A DNA stretch of 34,412 nucleotides from DASYUM01 sp036001225 (lineage in GTDB: Bacteria; Methylomirabilota; Methylomirabilia; Rokubacteriales; DASRDR01), in assembly GCA_036001225.1 (NCBI GenBank), contig DASYUM010000021.1:1-34412 (forward strand). Direction: 5' to 3'. The notes beneath the pieces are model-generated. The model had not been told where the DNA came from. It did not search any database and saw only the letters and a program-made list of their open reading frames with translations. The first letter of the stretch is position 1. Every line of letters begins with the position of its first letter. Both the position numbers and the translations under genes were made by a program. This document shows positions 6,945 to 13,960 of the stretch, piece after piece.

Positions 6945-7727
6945 ATGAACGAAGAACGCAAGCTGGCCCTCTTCATCGACTTCGAGAACATCGCGCGCGG
7001 CATCAAGGACGCGCAGTACAAAGGCTTCGAGATCAAGCTCGTGCTGGAGCGGCTGGTCGAGAAGGGCAAGATCATGGTCAAGCGCGCCTACGCCGACTGG
7101 AACCGCTACACGGAGTACAAGCGACCGTTCCACGAGGCGGCGATCGAGCTGATCGACATCCCCCAGAGCCGCTACAGCGGGAAGAACTCGGCCGACATCC
7201 GGATGGTCGTGGACGCGATGGATCTCACCCAGAGGAACCAGTACATCGACACCTTCGCCATCGTGTCGGGCGACTCGGATTTCTCGCCGCTCGTCTCCAA
7301 GCTCCGCGAGAACGACAAGTACGTGATCGGCCTCGGCGTGAAGAACTCCTCCTCCGAGCTGCTGGTCGCCAACTGCGACGAGTTCATCTTCTACGAGGAC
7401 CTGACCCGGGAGGCCAAGCGGGGGACGTTGCTCAAGGGCCTGCCCGAGAAGAAGGCCGAGGTCTTCGCGCAGCTGATCGACGCCGTCCAGGCCCTCCAGC
7501 GCGAGAACAAGGAGGTCCTGTGGGGCTCGATGGTCAAGCAGACGATGATCCGGAAGAACCCAGCCTTCAACGAGTCCTACTACGGCTACTCGACGTTCTC
7601 CAAGCTCCTGGAGGATGCCGTCAAGCACAAGGTCGTCAGCCTCAAGCGCGACGAGCGCAGCGGCACCTACGTCATCGTGGGCGTGGCGGAAGACGGCCGC
7701 GTGGCGGAGGGCGGCCGCGGCATCTGA
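6945..7727 (+). CDS. NYN domain ribonuclease-like protein with C-terminal LOTUS/OST-HTH domain
   Basis: A 260-residue soluble protein. Residues ~6-150 form a NYN (PIN-like) nuclease domain. It has LALFIDFENI with Asp12 and Glu14/Asn15, NSADIRMVVDAMDL, and VSGDSDFSPLV, which together supply the acidic metal-binding pocket. Residues ~175-250 match a LOTUS/OST-HTH RNA-binding winged helix (LWGSMVKQTMIRKNPAFNES, then YSTFSKLLEDAV). This arrangement is known in bacteria and is thought to act in RNA cleavage or turnover, though specific substrates are generally unknown. A GAGAGGGG ribosome site precedes the ATG. Its end overlaps or abuts the next gene on the same strand. Family assignment is secure. 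Confidence 0.93.
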   Translation: MNEERKLALFIDFENIARGIKDAQYKGFEIKLVLERLVEKGKIMVKRAYADWNRYTEYKRPFHEAAIELIDIPQSRYSGKNSADIRMVVDAMDLTQRNQYIDTFAIVSGDSDFSPLVSKLRENDKYVIGLGVKNSSSELLVANCDEFIFYEDLTREAKRGTLLKGLPEKKAEVFAQLIDAVQALQRENKEVLWGSMVKQTMIRKNPAFNESYYGYSTFSKLLEDAVKHKVVSLKRDERSGTYVIVGVAEDGRVAEGGRGI

Positions 7728-8868
7728 GGCGTCCGCCACCCGGCGCCGCCCGCGGCACCCCCGGCTCCCCCTGCTGCTCGCCCTCGCCCTGGGGGGCTGC
7801 ACCGGCGTCCCCACGCCGGCCCCCGCCAGCGACCAGGACTTGCTCCGGCTTCCGCCGGGCTTCACCATCGACGTCTTCGCCCGCGACCTCGGGCACGCGC
7901 GCTTCCTCGCGGTGGACCCGCGGGGCACGCTCCTGGTCTCCGTCCCCCGCTCGGGCCACGTCCTGGCCCTGCCCGACGACGACGGCGACGGCCGAGCCGA
8001 CCGCGCCATCCCCGTCGTCGAGGGGCTCGATCTGCCCCACGGCCTCGCCTTCCACGACGGCGCCCTGTACGTCGCCGAGACCGGACGCGTCGTCCGCGTC
8101 GGCTACGATCCGGTAACCCGCCGCGCCACCGGGCCGCCGGCGGTCGTGGTGAGCGGCCTCCCGGCCCGTGGCAGCCACTGGACCCGCACCATCGCCTTCG
8201 GCCCTGACGGCCGCCTCTACCTCGCGGTCGGCTCTTCCTGCAACAACTGCGAGGAGCGCGATGGCCACCGGGCCGCGATCACGCGCTACAACGCTGACGG
8301 CTCGGGCGAGGCGCGCTTCGCCACCGGGCTCCGCAACGCGGTCGGGCTCGCCTTCCGGCCGGGGAGCGCGGAGCTGTGGGCGACCGTGAACGGTCGGGAC
8401 TGGCTCGGCGACGACCGGCCCGCCGAGTACATCACCCGCGTCACCGAGGGCGGGTTCTACGGCTGGCCGCACTGCCACTGGGAGATGGACGGCACCCTCG
8501 CCCCGGATCCCGAACTCCCCAGCGCCGCGCGCTGTCAGCGCGTGAGCCGGCCGAGCCTGCTCTACCAGGCGCACTCGGCGCCCCTCGGCATGGCCTTCTA
8601 CACGGGCACGCAGTTCCCGCCCGAGTACCGGGGAAACCTGTTCGTCGCGCTGCACGGCTCGTGGAACCGGACGAGCCCGACCGGGTACCAGCTGATCCGG
8701 GTCCGCGTCGATGGCGATGCGCCGCGAGCCGAGACCTTCGCCAGCGGGTGGCTGGTCGGCCGCCGCGCGTGGGGCCGTCCGGTCGATCTGGCGGTGGGGC
8801 AGGACGGCAGCCTCTTCCTCTCCGATGACAGCCAGGGCGTCGTCTACCGGATCGGGTATCGTCGGTAG
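7615..8868 (+). CDS. PQQ-dependent sugar dehydrogenase-like lipoprotein
   Basis: A beta-propeller of the glucose/sorbosone dehydrogenase family. Signature stretches are LPPGFTIDVFARDL, TIAFGPDGRLYLAVGSSCNNC, GLRNAVGLAFRP, EGGFYGWPHC and FVALHGSWNRT. The mature protein probably begins at the Cys whose codon ends at 8... position 7800 (lipobox LALGGC), so it would be lipid-anchored in the periplasm, where such enzymes oxidise sugars using PQQ. The start is problematic: between 7615 (ATG, 113 bases inside the NYN gene) and 7840 (TTG, after the lipobox) there is no ATG, GTG or TTG. The true start is probably a non-standard codon near 7728-7776, coupled to the NYN stop. The family call is secure. 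Confidence 0.85.
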   Translation: MPSSTRSSASSATSAAAPTSSWAWRKTAAWRRAAAASEASATRRRPRHPRLPLLLALALGGCTGVPTPAPASDQDLLRLPPGFTIDVFARDLGHARFLAVDPRGTLLVSVPRSGHVLALPDDDGDGRADRAIPVVEGLDLPHGLAFHDGALYVAETGRVVRVGYDPVTRRATGPPAVVVSGLPARGSHWTRTIAFGPDGRLYLAVGSSCNNCEERDGHRAAITRYNADGSGEARFATGLRNAVGLAFRPGSAELWATVNGRDWLGDDRPAEYITRVTEGGFYGWPHCHWEMDGTLAPDPELPSAARCQRVSRPSLLYQAHSAPLGMAFYTGTQFPPEYRGNLFVALHGSWNRTSPTGYQLIRVRVDGDAPRAETFASGWLVGRRAWGRPVDLAVGQDGSLFLSDDSQGVVYRIGYRR

Positions 8869-9150
8869 CCGACAGGTATACTGGATCTAGAGGCGGTCCG
8901 GTGGCCCGGGAGAGGGCCGGGGGGACGGTGACCGCCGGTAAAGGGATCAGCCCTGGACACGGCACCGCCCGAATTCCCCCGGCCTGACCCGGGACGCCCT
9001 CCTGCGCCCCCGGAGCCGCCCCACCTCGCCGCGCTGGCCCGGATCCGCTCGCATCTGGCGTGGGCGCGCCGGCTGCTCCTGGCCGGAGGCCGAGGCGCCG
9101 GCCGGGGGGCCGGCCGCGCCGCCGCGGGACTCTGGCGCCACAAGCGCCTG

Positions 9151-11463
9151 GTGGCGCTCGCCGTCGCCCTGCTCGCGCTCGCGCCGCCGGCTCTCCTCGC
9201 GATCTGGGGGATGGCCACCGTCGCCCGGCTGGACCTCGAGCGCGTCCAGGAAGCCTCCTTCATCTACGGGGCCGGCCAGGTTCTCACCGCGGGGCTCTCC
9301 GTGGAGGCGACCGACCTGGCCGGCACGCTGCGCCGCCTCCGCTACCAGGAGGTGAGCGAGCAGCCGCGGGCGGCCGGCCAGTACCGGCGCGCGGCCGGGG
9401 CCTGGGACATCTTCCTCCACGCCCGCGACGACCCGCGAGCCCGGCGTCCAGCCGTCCGGATCCGGCTGCCGCTCGAGGGCTCCCGCATCGCCGGAGTCGT
9501 GAGCCCGGCCGACGGGGCCAAGCTCGATGGCATCGAGCTGGAGCCCGAGGTGCTGAGCGGGCTCGGCGACACCATCGGCCAGTTCCGGCGGCCCGTGCGC
9601 CTGACCCAGGTGCCGAGCCACCTGACCGCGGCCGTCCTGGCCGCCGAGGACCACCGCTTCTTCGAGCACGGAGGCGTGGACGTCAAGGCCGTGGGGCGGG
9701 CGCTGTGGGTCAACTTCCGTCGAGGCGAGGTCGCCCAGGGTGGAAGCACCCTCACTCAGCAGCTCGTCAAGAACCTCGTGCTGACTCCGAAGCGGACGTG
9801 GGGCCGCAAACTCCGCGAGGCGACGGTCGCGCTCATGCTCGAGTGGCGATATCGGAAGACCGAGGTCCTCGAGACCTACCTCAACGCCGTCTACCTGGGC
9901 CAACACGGGAACGCCGGCCTCTACGGGGTGGGAGCGGCGGCCAGGAGCTACTTCGGCAAGGACGTGGAGGCGGTGACCCTGGCCGAGTCAGCGCTGCTGG
10001 CCGGGATGATCCGCGCCCCCAACAGCTACTCGCCGGTCCAGAACCCCGACCGCGCCCGGGAGCGCCGGGATGTGATCCTGGCCCGGATGCGGGACCTCGG
10101 CATGATCGACGAGGCGGCCCGGACCAAGGCGAGCGAGGAGCCGGTGCGGGTGCGGGCGGGCGCAGGCTCCCGCCTGCTGGGGCCGTATTTCCTCGACTAC
10201 GTGCGGGCCCAGCTCGAGCAGCCCCAGGGGGAGAACGGCTGGGCGGCCGGCGGGCTCCGCATCTACTCCACGCTCGACCCGGTCCTCCAGCGGGCGGCGG
10301 AGGCGGCGATCACCCGCGGCCTCGACCGGCTCGAGGGCCGGTACAAGCACCTGCGCCGGAACGAGGCGAACCACCGGCTCCAAGCCGTGCTCATCGCCCT
10401 CGACCCGGCCAGCGGGGAAGTGCGGGCGATGGTCGGCGGCCGGGACTACGGGCAGAGCCAGTTCAACCGGGCCACCCACGCTCGCCGCCAGCCCGGCTCG
10501 GCGTTCAAGCCGTTCGTCTACCTGGCCGCGCTGCGCTTCGGACCCAACGGGGCGCCACCCCCGCTTACCCCCGTCTCGTTCGTGCAGGACGAGCCGCTCA
10601 CCGTGCAGGTCGGCCGCGACACCTGGACCCCGCGGAACTACGAGGACCGCTTCGAGGGCACGGTCTCGGTCCGCCGGGCCCTCGAGCAGTCGCTCAATGC
10701 CGCCACCGTGCGGGTGGCCGAGGCGGTCGGACTCGACGCGGTCATCCAGACGGCCCGCGATGTCGGCTTCACCAGCCCGATGCAGTCGGTCCCCGCGCTC
10801 GTCCTGGGAAGCTTCGAGGTGACGCCGCTCGAGCTGGTCACCACCTACGCGCCGCTCGCCAACGGCGGGGAGCGGCTGACGCCGACCCCGGTGCGGGCCG
10901 TGGTGGATCGGGAGGGGGCGGTGGCCGCCGAGCCGGCCCCGCCCCCGGCGACCGCCGTCCGGCCCGACGAGGCCTACTTGTTGACTTATCTGCTCCGGGG
11001 CGTCGTCGATCGGGGCACCGCGGCCAGCGCCCGCGGGCTCGGCGCGGACGGGGCGGTCGCGGGCAAGACGGGGACGACCAACGACGGCCGCGACGCGTGG
11101 TTCATCGGCTACACGCCCCGGCTGGTGACGCTGGTGTGGGTCGGCTTCGACGAACGGGACGTGATCCGACTCTCGGGCAGCCAGGCCGCGCTCCCGATCT
11201 GGGCCGACTTCATGCGCATCGCGGTCGGCGTCCTGCCCAGCGGCTCCTTCACGGTGCCGACCTCGGTCGTTTTCCGCGACATCGACCCCACCAACGGCAA
11301 GCTCGCCAACCGTTACTGCCCGGTCGTTTTCCGGGAGGCGTTCCTCGCCTCCACCGAGCCGCGCGAAGTCTGCGCCGACCACGGCGGCCCGTTCCAGTAC
11401 TTCGAGTCGCTCTTCCGAAAGTTCCTCGACTCGTTCGGCAAGTCGGGCGCCGAATCCCGCTGA
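9151..11463 (+). CDS. mrcB: Bifunctional penicillin-binding protein 1B-type (transglycosylase/transpeptidase)
   Basis: At least 770 residues. A membrane helix (VALAVALLALAPPALLAIWG) is followed by a UB2H-like segment (residues ~45-130), which points to class 1B. Next come a GT51 glycosyltransferase with EDHRFFEH (catalytic Glu166) and GGSTLTQQLVKNL. The penicillin-binding transpeptidase carries SAFK (Ser450-Lys453), SLN (514-516) and KTGT (639-642). It polymerises and cross-links peptidoglycan at the inner membrane. The GTG at 9151 is the first standard start, yet it cuts the basic residues preceding the helix. The open frame extends back to 8932, and a CTG at 8953 sits 6 bases after AAGGGAT, so the real protein is probably ~66 residues longer. 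Confidence 0.92.
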   Translation: MALAVALLALAPPALLAIWGMATVARLDLERVQEASFIYGAGQVLTAGLSVEATDLAGTLRRLRYQEVSEQPRAAGQYRRAAGAWDIFLHARDDPRARRPAVRIRLPLEGSRIAGVVSPADGAKLDGIELEPEVLSGLGDTIGQFRRPVRLTQVPSHLTAAVLAAEDHRFFEHGGVDVKAVGRALWVNFRRGEVAQGGSTLTQQLVKNLVLTPKRTWGRKLREATVALMLEWRYRKTEVLETYLNAVYLGQHGNAGLYGVGAAARSYFGKDVEAVTLAESALLAGMIRAPNSYSPVQNPDRARERRDVILARMRDLGMIDEAARTKASEEPVRVRAGAGSRLLGPYFLDYVRAQLEQPQGENGWAAGGLRIYSTLDPVLQRAAEAAITRGLDRLEGRYKHLRRNEANHRLQAVLIALDPASGEVRAMVGGRDYGQSQFNRATHARRQPGSAFKPFVYLAALRFGPNGAPPPLTPVSFVQDEPLTVQVGRDTWTPRNYEDRFEGTVSVRRALEQSLNAATVRVAEAVGLDAVIQTARDVGFTSPMQSVPALVLGSFEVTPLELVTTYAPLANGGERLTPTPVRAVVDREGAVAAEPAPPPATAVRPDEAYLLTYLLRGVVDRGTAASARGLGADGAVAGKTGTTNDGRDAWFIGYTPRLVTLVWVGFDERDVIRLSGSQAALPIWADFMRIAVGVLPSGSFTVPTSVVFRDIDPTNGKLANRYCPVVFREAFLASTEPREVCADHGGPFQYFESLFRKFLDSFGKSGAESR

Positions 11464-11464
11464 T

Positions 11465-11485
11465 CCCCCGGGCCACGCCCGGGGG
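11465..11485. terminator. GC hairpin between convergent genes
   Basis: A perfect 9-bp stem (CCCCCGGGC, loop CAC, GCCCGGGGG) begins directly after the PBP stop codon and lies before the DoxX stop on the other strand. There is no T-tract, so it is a terminator-like or RNA-stabilising hairpin that could serve both genes. Confidence 0.5.
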
Positions 11486-11506
11486 TGAGAGTCGCACCCG
11501 GCGGGC

Positions 11507-11947
11507 TCAGGGCCCGGCGATTGCGCGGTCGATGGAGAGCATCCCGCCGCCGGCGATCAGGCAAGCCAGCGCCATCGCCGCCAGGGCGAGGTTGAACTCG
11601 ATGCCGTGACCCTTTCCCGGGGTCGACGACATGTTGAGGAAGAAGCCGTGTTGGGCGTGGACCTTGACGATCGCCCCGATCATCACGATGAGCACCGCCA
11701 GCGCGGCCAGCCGGGTCAGGAAGCCGAGGACGAGGCCGGTGCCCCCCAGGAACTCGAAGAAGCAGACCAGGTAGGCGATCGGGAGCGGTAGCCCCGTCGA
11801 CGTGAAGTATTGCACGGTCGCCTTGAGGCCGCGGCCGCCGAACCAGCCGAGGACCTTCTGGGCGCCGTGGGCGAAGAAGATGACGCCGAGCACGATCCGG
11901 ATGACCGCCGTGGACCATGACGGATAGGTGAAGAAGAGCGCTTCCAT
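11507..11947 (-). CDS. DoxX family membrane protein
   Basis: A 146-residue protein with four hydrophobic helices and the DoxX pattern. Marks are VIRIVLGVIFFAHGAQKVLGWFGG, then FFEFLGGTGLVLGFLTRLAA and GFFLNM, followed by a last helix before IDRAIAGP. DoxX-family proteins include the small subunit of archaeal thiosulfate:quinone oxidoreductase and partners of superoxide detoxification complexes. In bacteria most remain without a defined reaction. An AGGAGG sequence precedes the ATG at 11947 and a TATAAT box lies about 60 bases upstream. It is convergent with the PBP gene and divergent from the halohydrin dehalogenase. Confidence 0.9.
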   Translation of the reverse strand: MEALFFTYPSWSTAVIRIVLGVIFFAHGAQKVLGWFGGRGLKATVQYFTSTGLPLPIAYLVCFFEFLGGTGLVLGFLTRLAALAVLIVMIGAIVKVHAQHGFFLNMSSTPGKGHGIEFNLALAAMALACLIAGGGMLSIDRAIAGP

Positions 11948-12006
11948 CCGCCACCTCCTCCTTGTCGGCGCCCGGGCCGACCGCGGGGCACGGCCTGATG
12001 TCCGCC

Positions 12007-12012
12007 ATTATA
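12007..12012 (-). promoter_or_regulatory. Putative -10 box (TATAAT) for the DoxX gene
   Basis: Minus-strand CTATAATGG lies 60-65 bases upstream of the DoxX ATG. No good -35 is seen at 16-18 bases. It lies in the divergent region shared with the halohydrin dehalogenase gene. Confidence 0.45.
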
Positions 12013-12095
12013 GACCGGCGATTGCGGGGCGCCGGCGTTTGCCGGTACCATAACCGCGTGAAAGCTCGGCACTGCCGCCCGGAGCGCGCTGAACC

Positions 12096-12848
12096 ATGAA
12101 GCTGACCGGCAAGGTCACCCTCATCACCAACGTCAGCCAGTTCATGGGCCCGGCCTGCGCCGAGGAGTTCGCCAAGGAGGGCGCCGTCCTCGCGCTCCAT
12201 GATCGGACCGAGGCCCGGGCCAAGCCGGTTTTGGAAGTGGCGATGGCCTACGGGCGGGAGGCGCTGGTGGTGGCCGGCGATCTCACGCGGGCCGTCGAGG
12301 CCAACCGGGTCATCCGCGCCGTCGTGGACCGCTTCGGGCGGCTCGACGTGCTGGTAAACAACTCGAGTCACGATCCGGTCGGCGGGCCGGTGGAGGAGCT
12401 CCCCGACGAGGCGTGGCGGTCGCTGGTCGCCCACCTGCTCGACGAGCCGTTCTACTGCATGCGGGCCGCGCTGCGGGTCATGAAGAAGCAAGGCCGGGGC
12501 AAGGTCATCAATCTCACCTCGGCGGTCGCTCTCAACGGCCTTCCCAACTACGCCGGTTACTCGGCCGCCCGGGCGGGAACGAACGGGCTGACCAAGGCGG
12601 TCGGCCGAGAGGTGGCCCGGCACGGCATCCAGGTCAACGCCATCGCGCAGAACTTCGTCGAGAACCCGACCTACTTCGGCCCCGAGATCGTCGGCAACCC
12701 GGAGAAGCTCGCCCGGGTGGTCAAGCACGTTCCGGCCGGCCGCCTGGCCCGATCCGAAGAGTCCGCCCGGCTCGCGGTCTATCTCGCCTCCGACGAGGCG
12801 GATTTCTTCTGCGGGCAGGTGATCCCGTTCGCCGGCGGCTGGGCGTGA
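12096..12848 (+). CDS. Halohydrin dehalogenase (SDR-derived haloalcohol halide-lyase)
   Basis: A 250-residue protein with a short-chain dehydrogenase fold but the diagnostic marks of halohydrin dehalogenases. The glycine-rich cofactor loop is replaced by T11-NVSQ-F16-M-G18, which fits T-x4-F/Y-x-G. The catalytic set is Ser142, Tyr155, Arg159 in the spacing S-x12-Y-x3-R, where true SDRs have Lys. The C-terminal part (NPTYFGPEIVGNPEKLARVV, then QVIPFAGGWA) also follows HheC-type enzymes. These cytosolic enzymes eliminate halide from vicinal haloalcohols to give epoxides, and open epoxides with small anions, without NAD(P)H. It is followed at 192 bases by a DUF2848 gene. An ordinary SDR with degenerate motifs is the alternative; the two exact motifs argue against it. 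Confidence 0.85.
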   Translation: MKLTGKVTLITNVSQFMGPACAEEFAKEGAVLALHDRTEARAKPVLEVAMAYGREALVVAGDLTRAVEANRVIRAVVDRFGRLDVLVNNSSHDPVGGPVEELPDEAWRSLVAHLLDEPFYCMRAALRVMKKQGRGKVINLTSAVALNGLPNYAGYSAARAGTNGLTKAVGREVARHGIQVNAIAQNFVENPTYFGPEIVGNPEKLARVVKHVPAGRLARSEESARLAVYLASDEADFFCGQVIPFAGGWA

Positions 12849-12854
12849 GGCGAC

Positions 12855-12935
12855 CCGGGCCGATGACCGTCGCATCCCGGCGTCCTCGGTCGTCGGCGCG
12901 CCTCCACGTATGCGGCATACGCCTCGGCGCGCCTC
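12855..12935 (+). repeat. Dispersed repeat, family 2 (copy 1), with adjoining palindrome
   Basis: The block beginning GGGCCGATGACCGTCGC and continuing CGGCGTCCTCGGTCGTCGGC recurs on the minus strand at about 23766-23802 and, more diverged, at about 30893-30935. Directly after it is a palindrome: GGCGCGCC (12895-12902), then CGTATGC-G-GCATACG (12907-12921), then GGCGCGCC (12926-12933). It occupies the gap between the halohydrin dehalogenase and DUF2848 genes. The remainder of the gap to 13040 shows nothing recognisable. Confidence 0.55.
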
Positions 12936-13040
12936 CTCCCTGCGTCCTAGGGCTGCTCGGTCCTCGGCCCGGTTCCACCGCTCGGACCGGCGGCCCTCGT
13001 CCCGTCGGGCCCTGGGCCTGAGGACCGGCCCGAGCATCGC

Positions 13041-13742
13041 GTGACCGGCCCCGAACTCCCCCTCGTCGTCGAGTCGGCCGAGGGCCACCATCCCCTTCCC
13101 TTCACGGTCCACCGGATCGTCTGCGGCGGCTACTCGAGCCGCGACCGCGGCGAGGTGGAGCGACACATCCGGGAGCTGGAACGCGTCGGCATTCCTCGCC
13201 CGGCCGAGATCCCGATCTTCTTCTCGGTCGGCGCCTATCTGGCCACCGTCGGCGGCGCCATCCAGGTCCAGGGTCCCTTCACCTCCGGCGAGGCCGAGTT
13301 CGTCCTCCTCTTCGGGCCGGGCGGGCCGTGGGTCACGGTGGGCAGCGACCAGACCGACCGCTTCTTCGAGCGGTATTCGGTTCCCGCCTCCAAGCAGCTC
13401 TGCCCGAAGATCGTCGGCGGGACCGTGTGGCCGGTCGCCGAGGTCGAGGGCCACTGGGACGAGCTGGTCCTCCGGTCGTGGGTGCGGAGCGGCCGGAAGC
13501 GCCAGCCCTATCAGGAGGCGGCCCTGGAAGCGCTCCTGCCACCGAGCGCGCTCGTGCCCGGGCTCCGGCGGCACGCCGGGCGGGAGCTGGGCGGAGTCGT
13601 GTTCTTTTCGGGGACCGTCCCCACCCTGGGCGGGGAGCTGATCTACGGCGACGCCTACGAGCTGGAGCTGGCCGACCCGCGGCTGGGCCGGAAGCTCCGG
13701 CTGCAGTACACGGTCCAGATCCTCGAGGGCGTCAAGCGCTAG
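13041..13742 (+). CDS. DUF2848 family protein
   Basis: A 233-residue cytosolic protein recognised as DUF2848, which is distantly related to fumarylacetoacetate hydrolase-like folds. Marks are GYSSRDRGEVERHIRELERV and GIPRPAEIPIFFSVG, then VTVGSDQTDRFFERYSVPAS followed by KQLCPK. A FFSGTVPTLGG stretch lies near the C-terminus. Family members often sit beside hydantoinase/amidase or aromatic catabolism genes and are presumed hydrolases. No catalytic residues are proven. It starts with the GTG at 13041, and its stop codon TAG is formed by the CTAG edge of a dispersed repeat. Co-orientation with the halohydrin dehalogenase hints at a shared catabolic role, with a 192-base gap. Confidence 0.85.
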   Translation: MTGPELPLVVESAEGHHPLPFTVHRIVCGGYSSRDRGEVERHIRELERVGIPRPAEIPIFFSVGAYLATVGGAIQVQGPFTSGEAEFVLLFGPGGPWVTVGSDQTDRFFERYSVPASKQLCPKIVGGTVWPVAEVEGHWDELVLRSWVRSGRKRQPYQEAALEALLPPSALVPGLRRHAGRELGGVVFFSGTVPTLGGELIYGDAYELELADPRLGRKLRLQYTVQILEGVKR

Positions 13743-13957
13743 TTAATCGGAGGGGTGTCGTAACACCCCTCCTAGGCCTCCCCAGGAAAAACCGGCGCGG
13801 GCAAAGCCCGCGCTCGTAGCGTAACACCTGGCCGTCGGCGGTACTGCAGACGGGTGGGCTTGGGTGGGGGCTGGCGGCAAGCCGGCGCTCGGAGCGGACC
13901 ACCGACCCTGGCGGTTCGGCGACGCGCCGCGCGTTGTTGACTCGACAGGCCGCCAGC
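13739..13957 (-). repeat. Dispersed structured repeat, family 1, full-length copy (copy B)
   Basis: Read on the minus strand, the element has a head (GGCGGCCTGTCGAG, later GGTGGTCCGCTCCGAGCG) and a middle shared with the copy at 2.45 kb (the GCCGACGGCCAGGTGTT block). It also has an 8-bp GC stem (13795-13802 with 13806-13813, loop AAA) and a tail hairpin (GGAGGGGTGT paired with ACACCCCTCC). It ends in CTAG, which is the stop codon of the DUF2848 gene. It fills the whole space between two convergent genes and may act as a two-way terminator. Confidence 0.8.
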
Positions 13958-13960
13958 ACG

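Noticed and set aside
8877..8882. TATACT as a promoter for the PBP gene.
   Set aside because: No -35-like hexamer is found at 16-19 bases and the gene start itself is uncertain; not strong enough to list.
12096..12848. Ordinary FabG-like SDR assignment for this gene.
   Set aside because: It lacks TGxxxGxG and the YxxxK Lys, but matches both halohydrin dehalogenase motifs exactly.
11948..13574. Long minus-strand open frame antisense to the halohydrin dehalogenase and DUF2848 genes.
   Set aside because: It has low-complexity composition and no motifs; the plus-strand frames carry complete family signatures.
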